This document shows positions 9,877 to 19,758 of a stretch of DNA of 38,583 bases, piece by piece. The notes beneath the pieces are model-generated. The model ran no database searches. It worked only from the letters and a program-made list of their open reading frames with translations, and was not told the origin of the DNA. This DNA comes from Pigoraptor vietnamica (taxonomy: Eukaryota; Opisthokonta; Filasterea): contig CALSCQ010001573.1 of NCBI GenBank assembly GCA_943704525.1, forward strand, positions 1 through 38,583, read 5' to 3'. Every line of letters begins with the position of its first letter. The first letter of the stretch is position 1. A program made the position numbers and the translations under genes.

Positions 9877-12800
9877 AGTGGCGGACTGCTGTGACGGGTG
9901 GGAGTGTGCGCCACATGCTCTTGCTGTCCTGCAACTGGACACGGTCACGGCACTTTTTTGCGCTCACTGCGACCCCTCACCGTCCACTTCGACGTCCTGC
10001 GGGAAGACGCACGAGTCGAGCATGGCGAGAAGCGTGCCCGTCACGAGCTGCGATCGCTCCAGGAAAATTTCTCCGTAGTGCTCCTCCAGTTCCTGCGCAC
10101 GGTGGTAGCGTAAGCCGTGTTAGCCGTGATCAAAGGGAAATACGACACAATTATTCGAGACGGGACGTTCTCGGCGGCACCGACGCACCTCGAGCGCGCT
10201 CACGTGACTCTTGACGCCGTGCATGGCGCTGTGCCACCGGGTCGCCTCGCGCTCGCAGAGGTCCTCGAGCTGTGCGCGGTTGTTCGGATGGCCCAAGTTG
10301 GGGCGGAGAGACTCGCGGTGGAGGCGCTGCACGTAAAGAGTCGTCGTGTCAGGCGGAAATGCACAACCACACGGTTTGACAATTGCCTCGGTTACTGGAG
10401 ACAACATGCCACAAGGTGCGCCAAGACGACAGTAGAGACGAGGACATGCCTTGGACTCGCCCCACTCGCGCCAGCGCACGTCAAACGCGACGCTTTCGTT
10501 CTGCCGCTGCGTCTTTGCCATCTCAATGACGCAGTTGAGGACGTCGGCGTACACAATTTCGGGGATCTGGTGGAGGATCTTCAGGAAGCGGCGGAGCTGT
10601 CCGCGGAACTCTGCGGAGGGACGGGGTGATCCGGACAGAGCGGTGAGAACAAACGGTTGAAATGGGTCTTTACGCTTTCACAAGCGCGTCAATGGATTGG
10701 AAACGCCGTTCAGGAGCGACTCGTGCCGCGTTAGCTGACAGCTGCTGCCGTACGGACGCACACAACACACACACAACACACACAAACACACCTCCGAGGG
10801 CGTCGTTGCGGAATGTCTCCGTGCGCGCGCGAATCTGCTCGAGCTTGTTGTTGATAATGAAGAGGTACCCCTCGCGCGAGTCGTCAATGCGGTCACGCCG
10901 AAGAACAGGGCGGTCGCCCTTCTCCTTAAAGTACGTCTGCGTGGACGGAGAAGAAAGATGTGTGAGCACGTCACCATGCAGTTCGAATTTGAGAAACGCC
11001 CACATGCAACAAGACGCGTCCATTGCATCGCAAAGAGGGATACCCACGTCGCACGCAACGAAGATCTTCCGCCGCGCATTCTCTAGGATGTTGGCGACGC
11101 GTGTCATGTAAGTGACCGACTTTTCCTTCGGCTTCTCGTCCGCCGCCGCCGTTGCCTTCTGCTGTCGCTGCTGCGCGTTGCGCTGCTGCTCCTTCTTGCG
11201 AACGTTCCTTGGCCTGTTGCGCACACAAAGCCGCGTGTCACAACCCCTTCCAAAAAGTTGCACTTCTGCCAAAAAAACAGCCCTCACGCGCCACAATCGC
11301 ACTACAAATGACTACAAACGGCACGGCAAACAACCCTTCAAGCGCACCTCGAGCTCTTCGGACCGGCGCCGTTGTCCTCCTCGCCCGTGTTCAGATTGAC
11401 AGAGTTCAGCGACGAGTTCGACAGCGAGTTGGCCCGGCTCCCCCGCGTCAGCTTCGGGTTCATCCCCTGCATGCGCGATCGCCGCCCGTCCCCCATCGCG
11501 CCCGACTGATCTTCGAGCGTCGGCAGCATGCCGGCTACAGACAGGCGCCCGGACGCGTTGATGTCGATACTCCCCCCCGCCGCGCGCAGCTGCGCCTGCG
11601 ACCCCGCCATGGAGATCAGCTCGATGCCGCTGCTGGCGTCGACGAGGACCTCCTCGGGACCCATCGCAATCTCGCGCATGCGCTCCACCGTGTTCGACCG
11701 CGAGTCCATCCCCTCCGCGTTGCCAAGCGACGGGCCGTCAAACTGGTAAATCTGCCGCAGCTGAGAGTCCAGGTCGTGCAGGCGCACTGGCACCTGGAGG
11801 CAGTCCAGGTACACCGCCCGCCGGTGAATGGCGCGACGAATCACGTCGAGCCGGCGGAACAGCGCCGGGGTCACCCGCCCAATCTGGAAGGGATCCTGCT
11901 CCTCTGCGTCCTTCGGCGGGCCGCGTCGCACGCCAAACGCGTCTGCGCTGCCCGCCGCCGCCTTCGCCTGCCACGGCGCGTTGGGGTCCTTGCACCGGGC
12001 GCAGAAGGCTTCCAGGCGCTCGAGACGCGAGGCGACGTCGCGCGCGTCGGCCTCGACGATGCCCATCTCGCTGCGCACCTTGACCATCGCCACCCCGAGC
12101 TCCCTCTCCTCCTTCTGCAGGAGGGAGAGGTCCTCAGCGTGGTGTCGGAAGCGCTCCTCGAAGCGCGCCATTTCGGCCGACGCGGCGTCCATCTGCTCAA
12201 TCTCGCGCCCGCCGAGGTCCGAGGCAATCGAGCTCTCCGTCTCGTCGATGGCCTGGTCAAGCTCCTCCAGCCGCCCGCGGAACTCTTGAATTTCCGCCGT
12301 GCAGTAGTTGCCGCCCTCCGAGAACGCGCGGAATGACTGGCGGAAGCGCACGTTGGCGTCGCGCAGTCGCGTGAGCGTTGTGTCGAGCTGGTCGCGGAAC
12401 GTCCGAAGGGACAGGCGTATCGTGCGGAGGTGCGAATCAAACAGCTTGCTCGCGTCCTTCTGCAGCGCAAACACGGCCTGCACCGTGTTGCTGAGCACCA
12501 GCTGGCCGATGTAGCCCTCCATGCCGCTCTTGAGCTTCTTCCCGTGCTCCGTGTGCTCTTCCGTCATCGCCGCGAATGCATCGCGCTGCCCGTCCAGCTC
12601 AAGCAGCACGCCCGCGCAGTGCTCGTCTACGCGGCGCCGGTGCGCGATGAGCTCCGCGGCACGCACGTTGTGCACGTCCATCCGCGCGCGGTTCGCACGC
12701 GGTCCATGGAGGTGAAGGCGGAGGTCGAGCTCGTTGTTGAGCTCCTCCGTCTTTGCGGCAACGGCCGCGAGCGCGCGCTCCTCCACAAAGGGCGCCCAGT

Positions 12801-15800
12801 TCTCGATGTGCTCCAGGAAGAGCCGGCGCATCATGCGGCGCAGACGGGTCAGCGTCTCCGGCGCCAGCGCGATGTCCGCAAGGTACTTCAAGCCCTCCGG
12901 GGGCCGGTCGTCGACAATGGGCGTTGGGGCGACCTCGGGGGCTGGCACAACCTTCGCAGCGGCCGTCATGTCGACCGTCGGGCGGCGGTTGTACTGCCGC
13001 GAGCCCGTCCGCTTGCTCCTCTGCGCGGGCGCCCCCTCGTTTTGCGACTGCTGCAGCTGCGACTGCGTCTGCTGCTTCGTAACCTTCGCTGCCGCCGCCG
13101 GCGAGTTTTCCACAGGCGTGGGAGCCGACACCACTGGCATCTCCTCGAGGGCCGGAGACGGCGACGGCGACGTTGCCTGCGCCGCGTCCTGCGCAACCGT
13201 GAGCGAAGCGCTCTTCAGGCCAGCATCTTCCCCTTCGGCGGGCGCGGGCAGCGGCGTCGTCGGCGAGGGCGACGTCGTATCCGCAGCCGAGGCAGCGCGC
13301 GCGTCGATCTCGCCCTTTTCCTCCTCCTTGGCACCCTCGCCGGCCGCCGTCGCCTCAACCGCCGGCTGCTCCGCAATGGGTGCCGATGTGGGCGTGGCGG
13401 CGGACGGGACCTGCGGCGTCCCTTCTGCCGCTGGCGTCGGCGGCGTCACAACGGTGGCAGAAGGGGGCGGAGGCGCCGTGGTCGACGTCACGCTTGTCGT
13501 TTGCACAATGGGAAGCGCCTGCATGCTCGCAGCCCCGGCGCTGGTAGTGAGCGACACAGCGCTCGTCGCTGGGGGCTTGCCCATGGCGGAGCCGGGGCGC
13601 GAATCGGGCTTCGGGTCCATGGCAAAGCCGAGGAGCTCCGCGGCCGAGCCGATTTCCGGGTCACCAGGGAGGAGCAGAAAGTCGCGCACGACATAGTACA
13701 CCGTCCCGCGCGTTGTCGTAATCTTCGTGAGGTCCTCGACCTGGTCCGGTTCCGTCGTTGGTATGCTGATGCTGGGCGTGCGCATGCGCTGGCGCCCCGA
13801 GGGAGGGCCGACCGGCTGCTTCTTGCCCGGGACCTGCTGCTGCTGCGTCGCAAACAGGTTGTTCGAGCTCCCCGCGCCGCCGCCCTTCGACGGCCTCCGC
13901 TTGAGCATCGCGCGCGGGTCCTTCGGGTTGATCGGCAGTTGCTGCTCTTCGGGCTTCACCTGCATCTGCTGCATGAGGGCGAGTCGGTCCGCCATGGTCG
14001 CCAGCACGATGGGCTTGCGGCTTAGCCCGAAAAACTGCAGCGCCTTCTGCTCGTACGCGCTGAGCTTGTCGCGGATCAGCATGGGATAGAGCTGCGCGAC
14101 GCCGACGGCCGCCTGCTGGAACTCGTGGTAGCCGCGCTCAATCTTATCGAGGTGCTGCAGCGCCTCCTGCAGCGAACCCGCGAGCGCGTCCCTGTCGGCG
14201 TCCTGTCGCATGCGATCCATGACCGCGTCGAGGCGGGCCTCGAGCTCCTGGTTCGTGAAGTCGTGGTCGGATCGCGTGCGTTCCAGCCGCTCCTGCAGCG
14301 TCGTCTCCACCTGCCGCAGGTCCACCTCATGCTCCGTCCACAGCCCCGCGGCCCCGGAACCAAACTCCACAAACAGCGAGCACGGATCCTTGAGAATCTC
14401 GCGGTGTCGGTCGAGCGAGCCCTGCAGCGCATAGAGAAGGCGATCGGCCTCGCTGTCCCTCTCGGCGATGAGCGGCCGACCGATGGGCTCCATGAACGCG
14501 CGCGCTTCCGCCTCCTCCGCAAATACGCCCGAGCTGACGAGGTCCAGGACCGTCTCGGTGAACTTGGCGGTAATCTGGTCGCGGAACATCTGCTCCTGCT
14601 CGCGGAAGAGTTCCATCATGTTGGCGTGCATGGCCTCGAGCCGGTCGTTGAGCTGCGACAGCGTCTTGGCCCACTCGCGCCCCGTGCTGCGGTTGCACGC
14701 GGGCGGGTGCGTCTCCGCAATGCCGCGCAAGAAATCCGTGCGTCGCTTCATGTGCGCCGCCTGCTCCTCGTTCAGCTGCTCGAACAGGCGGCGGCGCGCG
14801 GGCGGGTCGAGCGTCTCCGGGCCCGTCATGAGCAGCGTGAACGAGTGGATCGCGCACTGCTTCTTCAGGTCGACCCACGCCGACGCGCGCTGCTGCCAGA
14901 GGTCCATCGCGTGCGCCTCGCGCAGCACCTCGGCCTTCATGAGACGCGCGTTGAGCTCGGCGTACGCCTTTCGGTTACGGATGATCACCTCGTTGATGTC
15001 CAGCATCTCCGACTCGATCCACCGCGAGATCGCGTCGGGGAGCTGGAACGCGATCTCCTCGAGGTCCCGCGCGGCATTGTCGAGAATGGCCGTCACGAGC
15101 GACGATCGCTCCCTCTCGATTTTCTCCAGTTCGTAATCGAGATGCTCCACGATCGCCTGCCGCTGCGGCAGTTGCTCGATGAGCGTGTCGCGAATGCTGT
15201 CCAGCACAGAGGCGCTCTGGTTCACGAGCCACGCGTCGTCGCCGAGCTGCTTGAAGAAGCCGTCGCGCTCTGCGTTGCAGGGAAAGATGTGAGCGCTGGT
15301 GCACGGCATCTACTCTTCCGTCCCTATTTTTCGCACGCCATACTCTCCATTTGCAGCAGCGCTCTGTCTGAGAATGCAATTGATCCGCAATTACCACCGC
15401 ACAGCAATTCAGCAACCACGCGCTCGCGCAACTCTCGTTCCATCCCACGTGGCGCACGGACGCACCTTTGTCGTACTCGGCCAGTTGCTGTTTAGTGTCC
15501 TGCGTAAGATCGACTATCCGCGGCTCGAGCTGCTTCGCTACAGAGGCGATGGCCTCGCGCGCGCGCGCAATACACGCCTCGTGCCTGCAGACATTCGAAC
15601 CAGCAGTCGCGTCAGGCACAGCGAGCTATGAAGAACGGGTAATAGAGGCATCTTTTGTGTGCGTTGATGTGCGTGTGACGCTCGGTTTTCAACCCACTTT
15701 GTACGCCGTCGTTCGTTCAGCCGTTCGATACCCGCGTGGTTCGTAGAGGACACGCCGGGGATCACATTCTCACTAAGGCCACGGACTTCGTGCGAGGCAA

Positions 15801-16159
15801 GGGCGCTCTCGGACGGTGTGCGCTCCTCCTCCTCTTGCTTTCGCTTGTGCCTAAACACGCGCGGAGTCGCGTAAGGACAGCGTACTTCGCGAGCCGCACA
15901 GTCCAGCACACCCGTCACAACAACAGAGAGATTACAAACGCACGCAAATGCACGATGCCACTCACTTCAAGTAGACGGGGTTTTGTATCGTGATCTCGTT
16001 CGGAGGCCCCGAGACCCACTCGAGCTGCGCTTCGGTGAGGAACTCTGTCGTCTGCCGCACCACGGGGATGCCGACTGTTCGCGGGACAGCGTGCGACACG
16101 CGCTCCTTGCGCAACGAGTGCAGCAGACCGCGCTCCTCCGTCACCGTTGCGTCCGCCAT
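9362..16159 (-). CDS. CCDC180: CCDC180 homologue (DUF4455/DUF4456 ciliary coiled-coil protein)
   Basis: Nine exons, 1803 codons plus TGA: 16159-15966, 15584-15466, 15269-11348, 11213-11048, 10936-10792, 10610-10450, 10326-10189, 10092-9981, 9816-9362. All phases join. The N-terminal half (to about residue 545) is a long coiled coil with motifs such as HLDYELEKIERERSSLV and IRNRKAYAELNARLMKAEVL, typical of DUF4455. A Pro/Ala/Thr/Ser-rich linker covers about 545-830. A second helical half holds RLHLHGPRANRARMDVHNV and then IEMAKTQRQNESVAFDVRW, as in DUF4456. Length fits the roughly 1700-residue animal protein, which is expressed in motile-cilia tissues; a ciliary role here is inferred. The intron between 10450 and 10326 has a gcatgt donor, is 123 bases long and is open in frame, so retention would add 41 residues. 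The last intron carries a 29-base C run. An X-box-like site lies 258 bp upstream. Confidence 0.9.
9848..9876 (-). repeat. Homopolymer of 29 C (sense) in CCDC180 intron 8
   Basis: On the plus strand this is 29 consecutive G. In the transcribed sense it is a C run ending about 30 bases upstream of the acceptor (AG at 9818-9817), where the polypyrimidine tract belongs. Reading through the run as coding would give polyproline, but the frame analysis places it in an intron. The run could form a G-quadruplex on the plus strand, and its length may be misjudged by sequencing. Confidence 0.85.
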
Positions 16160-16791
16160 TCTCCACCAGCAGCCCCTGCCGGACGCGCAACGCCCCGAAG
16201 GGCTATTCGAATTGCGACCACCGCCAAAGCAGTCACGCGATCGTTTGCATCATGTCGAGAGTTGTGGAACACCGACCGCACTTCCCCAATAACGTCCCAC
16301 ACAACTTCAGCACGTATATACGACTGCTCCTTGTGTGTAGATGTGCTTAGTCTCCAAGTGTGCGAACACAGCTGAAAACACTTTTGAATCGCAAGCGATT
16401 CACCGCACGCACATAGGTTGCTATGGAATCTCTCACCCCGGAAGCAATATAACGTCCCGGATGTACTGCTTGCCCCGGATGTGCTGTCGATTTGAACGGT
16501 GTCTCGATTTATTTGTAAAATATCGTAAAACGTAACTGTTCTTTGTACAAAATTCAAATCATTTTCTCGACCGAGTCACCCTCCAGTCTTTGGCCCAACC
16601 CACACAGCTGTGTGTGTGTGTGTGCGTGTCACTCGCTTCCTCTCGATGGCTGCGCGTCACACACGAACGCGCGCACCCTGCTAGAGTCGACATACGCACT
16701 TATCGAGAGTGCAGGCGTTGTGTGTGATTTATAGTTGCTTTTGCGTCCACATTCTCTTTTTTATTCTTTGCCTCACAAAACAGACGATAAG
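16160..16791. promoter_or_regulatory. Divergent promoter region CCDC180 / clathrin light chain
   Basis: 632 bases separate the two start codons. The region is more A/T-rich than the genes. It holds an X-box-like site at 16417-16430, a cgtatatacg palindrome at about 16311-16320 that contains a TATA-like core, a related pair of ccggatgt words near 16457 and 16475, and a short GT tract near 16609-16625 that would lie in the clathrin light chain leader. I see no coding exon here. Confidence 0.6.
16417..16430. promoter_or_regulatory. X-box-like (RFX) motif upstream of CCDC180
   Basis: The 14-mer gttgctatggaatc fits the RFX X-box pattern RYYNYYWWRRNRRY except at position 13. It lies 258 bp upstream of the CCDC180 start codon and 362 bp upstream of the clathrin light chain start. 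X-boxes drive ciliary genes in animals and choanoflagellates. Binding here is an inference from sequence and from the ciliary identity of the gene. Confidence 0.5.
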
Positions 16792-18075
16792 ATGGCCGAC
16801 CACTTTGAGGTTATTGGCGAGGATCTCGCGAACAACACTGGCGCTGGCTTTGACCCTACGGCCGAGTTCCTTGCGCGCGAGCAGGAGGACCTCGCGGCGT
16901 TTGGCATTGCGCCCGGTCAGCAGGATGCCGGCTTCGATGCCTTTGGCGGCGACCAGGTACAAGTCACGATCCATTATTGTGTTTATCTCTGTGTTGGGCA
17001 GATTTTTCGTCAAAAACGTCTCGTCTATTTCATTTTCTGTTCTTCGTCTTTGTTGCTTCAATCGTTATGCGCGCGCGTGTGTGTGCGTGTGTATTTAGTC
17101 GTCATCGTTTCGCGGTGTGTTATGTTGTAGACTTTGTTGGTTTGGTCGTGCAACCCCTTGTCGATTGCAAAAGTGCTGTACCTTCTCTGCATATCTCTCC
17201 CCTTTCAATCTCCTGCGTCTTCGCAAATCTTAACTCGTGTTGCATGTCGTCCATCAGGGGCAGCAGTACTACTCTGAGCAGCCCCAGGACGGCAACTTTG
17301 GTGACTTTGGCGCCCCTGTCGCCGAGGCCGCCCCGGCCGAGGAACCCCAGGACCGCTATGCGTTTGTCGCGCAGGTGGACCAGGCCATGGGCGAGTCGCG
17401 CCCCATCAAGTGAGTGTCGTCTTGATTGGATTTGGCGAAAGTATGTGTGTTCGTGTACTCGTGTTGCGTGTGTGTTTTTGTGGTGTGTGTTGTGGCGTGC
17501 GTCTGTTCGTATGCATGCATTGGCAGAATGCAGCGTGCTTTTACAACCTGCTCACTTGTCGCATCGAACGCCTTTCAGGGAGTGGCGCGCGCAGCGTGAG
17601 CGCCAGCTCGCCGAGAAGGACGCCAACGAGAAGACGCAGGTGGACGCACTCCTTTCGAAGGGCCGCTCGGACGTGACCGAGTGGTACCAGCGCTACGAGG
17701 AGCAGAAGACCAAGTCGCGCGCGTCGAACAGGTGCGTGGGCGCCGCGTTTCGATTGAGAATAGGGTTGTGCTGCGTGCAAAAGGATGCTCTCTTTGGTTG
17801 TCTTTTCGGTTCGTGTTAACGTGGTTGGTTCACTTGTCTGCGTGGCCTTTTTTTGCGTCGGCCGCTCTTGTGCTCAACGTTGTCTGTTCTGTTCGCGATG
17901 CAGGGAGGCAGAGCGTGCCTTTATTGCCGAGCGCGACGAGCACGTCCCCGGCGGCGAGTGGGAGCGCATCTCGCGCCTCGTCGACTTCAACCCGAAGGCG
18001 TCCAAGAACACGAAGGACACGTCGCGGCTCCGGAGCATTCTCCTCCAGCTCAAGCAGACGCCCCTCGTGCGCTGA
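16792..18075 (+). CDS. CLTA: Clathrin light chain
   Basis: Four exons, 213 codons plus TGA: 16792-16956, 17258-17409, 17579-17731, 17904-18075. The acidic N-terminal part contains DPTAEFLAREQEDLAAFG, matching the conserved light-chain segment (EED...FLxREQ type) that regulates assembly. The middle, from about residue 100 (EWRAQRERQLAEKDANEKTQ), is the charged heptad coiled coil that binds the clathrin heavy chain leg. The C-terminus (EWERISRLVDFNPKASKNTK followed by DTSRLRSILLQLK) matches the trimerisation-domain contact end. Length is normal for the family. The protein coats endocytic and TGN vesicles with clathrin heavy chain. The ATG follows an A-rich leader (acaaaacagacgataag). A candidate poly(A) signal is at 18211. 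Confidence 0.97.
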
Positions 18076-18529
18076 GCTCGTCTGCGTCCCGTGTGCGTGT
18101 CTGCCCAGTGGTCCAGTGTGGGGCAGTCGCTGAAGTTTGGTCTCTTGTTTTGGCGTGCCGACTCGCTGTATGCTTTTCTAACGTGTCGCGTGCGTATGAC
18201 AAAGAAAAAAATTAAAATCGTCTCTTGAGTTGCCGCTTGTGCGTCTTTTCCCTGGCGACTGTTGTTTCAAACGACAACACGGAACGACCACCGAAATTGA
18301 GTGCAACAGTTGGATTTTGTGGATAGGGGAACAATTAACGGCAGTGAGTGAGAAATTTAGTGCAAATCCGGCGCTTACAAGAGCCCAGCCCTTGCAGGGA
18401 CGCTCCACTTGGCGCGGCGAAACTTTGACAAGTACAAAAACTATACAAACGGCAGACGATTTGCAAGCGAAACGCGAAACGCGCGAGGGCAACGCAGCAG
18501 CGGCGGCGGCAGGGCGAAACACGTTCACC
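18076..18529. other. Convergent spacer, 3' UTRs of clathrin light chain and CFAP144
   Basis: 454 bases lie between two facing stop codons. The left part holds an A-rich stretch with an ATTAAA word. The rest is unremarkable A/C-rich sequence on the plus strand. No extra exon or RNA gene is evident. Confidence 0.6.
18211..18216 (+). terminator. Candidate poly(A) signal ATTAAA for clathrin light chain
   Basis: ATTAAA follows an A-rich run 136 bases past the clathrin light chain stop codon and is followed by T-rich sequence. It is the only near-canonical poly(A) word I noticed close behind a stop in this window. The other genes probably use variant signals. Confidence 0.4.
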
Positions 18530-19219
18530 TCACTTCTTGGAAAAGACCGCGGCCATGTATGTGGTTACGTCCGACTTCTTCATCGGATGGCTAAGGCGCG
18601 GGTCGTTTCGTCGCTGGTCGATCTATTGTGAAGCAGGAAGGCGCGTGTAAGAAAATGTGCTCGACACAAAGTACGCCAAAGGCAACCAATCAACAGCAGG
18701 AGGCGCAGACCGTCCAACGATGCGCGTCGCTCACCAGTGGTGTGTGGTACCATCCGTATTCCTGCGCACTCGTCTGCGGCTCTGCAAACTTTTCCTGGGG
18801 CGGCTTGTGCTTTCGCTCCATCTTGCCTAGAAAGTCGGCTGTGCATCGCCAAGTTTTGGTGTAAGCACAAGTTTCGATCAGCCCATGGACGTAGCATCCT
18901 CCGACAATAGCACGTACCGTCCTCTTTTCCATCGATCTGGTCGTACTTTGTATTTGGCTTTCCTGTCAAAAAGACGGCTGCGACAGACACAAGTCGCAAA
19001 TTAACACGCTGAAACTCAACGTGCGACGCTGCGCGCCACAGTGCCTGCCAATTCGACGATGCCAGAAGCAACTGCGTACTCACTCGTGTTGGGGTTTGGG
19101 CTGTAAGTCGTGTACAGTTGAAAGTGCGCCTGTTGTTTGCGAATGGTCTCGGCAAAGATGGCGTTCTGGTGTGTGATGTTGACCTCCTTCTTCTCCACGT
19201 CCTTCCCCTTTGCGGCCAT
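18530..19219 (-). CDS. CFAP144: CFAP144 / FAM183 homologue (axonemal inner-microtubule protein)
   Basis: Four exons, 121 codons plus TGA: 19219-19084, 18962-18918, 18826-18735, 18622-18530. The start is the ATG opening MAAKGKDVEKKE; six codons upstream the frame holds only a GTG. Family hallmarks run in order: HQNAIFAETIRKQQ near the N-terminus (animal FAM183 has an ILNETIRKE segment), RKPN shortly after, EPQTSAQEYGWYHTPL (animal proteins have ETQTEAQEIGW), and a short Lys-rich end after DQRRNDPRL. Length is close to the 134-residue human protein. FAM183/CFAP144 is a microtubule inner protein of motile cilia. A strong X-box-like site lies 160 bp upstream. The 45-base second exon is small but keeps phase. 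The exon 3 acceptor (tttctag) is the least certain boundary. Confidence 0.92.
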
Positions 19220-19758
19220 TTCTCTTGAGACACGCACAGGCGCTCACACGCACAACGGCAAGGTGGGTCCTCTCTTGCTGCTGGATCGTGGTGGCGTTGA
19301 GATGATGCACACGTGTTGCATCGTTTTTGCGCACAGTGAAGGCAGTTCTATTTCCACTCACAAGTGACTGGCACATACATTGCCATAGAAACGGCAACCA
19401 TTAACCGACATCTCGCAAATGCTTTCCATTGGCTACGAATGTGGAAACATGATTCCCTAATATGGTATATGGACACACGGACTCGGTGGCGTGCACGCAA
19501 GGCGCTCAAAATAAACGCGCCGTGGCTTTGAACGCGATTGAACAGCCCCTGGAACAGCACAAGAAACGCCCTTCCTCTTCGCTTTCCCCAAAGCCATTCG
19601 CAGAGCGGGGGGCGCCGTTCACTTTTGTTATTTTTTTGCTTGTTTTGTCGTTCCCCACGTGTTAAGCTGAAACACAAGACGGTATGGAGCGATTCGATTG
19701 ATTCGCACACCGCATGCACCCTTTCCTTCGCGCTGCGCCGCGACCGGCGCTCTAGAGA
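19220..19758. promoter_or_regulatory. Divergent promoter region CFAP144 / CLC transporter
   Basis: 539 bases separate the start codons. The region contains the X-box-like site at 19379-19398, a T-rich stretch near 19625-19640 and a CACGTG E-box at 19656-19661. No coding exon is supported here. Confidence 0.6.
19379..19398. promoter_or_regulatory. X-box (RFX) motif plus extra half-site upstream of CFAP144
   Basis: attgccatagaaac (19379-19392) matches RYYNYYWWRRNRRY at all fourteen positions. It is followed at once by ggcaac (19393-19398), another RFX half-site. The site lies 160 bp upstream of the CFAP144 ATG, a typical distance for ciliary X-boxes in animals. Function is inferred. Confidence 0.6.

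Noticed and set aside
9848-9967. Polyproline-containing coding extension of the last CCDC180 exon
   Set aside because: The preceding exon ends in phase 1 and cannot join at 9924 or nearby without a frameshift. Splicing to 9816 restores phase and places the C run in the intron.
12430-14025. 531-codon plus-strand frame rich in Arg/Leu/His opposite CCDC180
   Set aside because: It is the mirror of a well-supported coding exon with G/C-rich third positions, which opens long antisense frames. Composition is extreme and no domain is visible.
15538-15918. 126-codon minus-strand frame between CCDC180 exons 1 and 2
   Set aside because: Its donors do not match the phase of the next exon, whereas exon 1 (16159-15966) joins 15584 directly in phase 2. 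Treated as intron.
16311-16320. TATA-like palindrome cgtatatacg as a core promoter
   Set aside because: It is about 150 bp from the nearest start codon, symmetric and isolated; transcription starts are unknown, so it is only mentioned under the divergent promoter.
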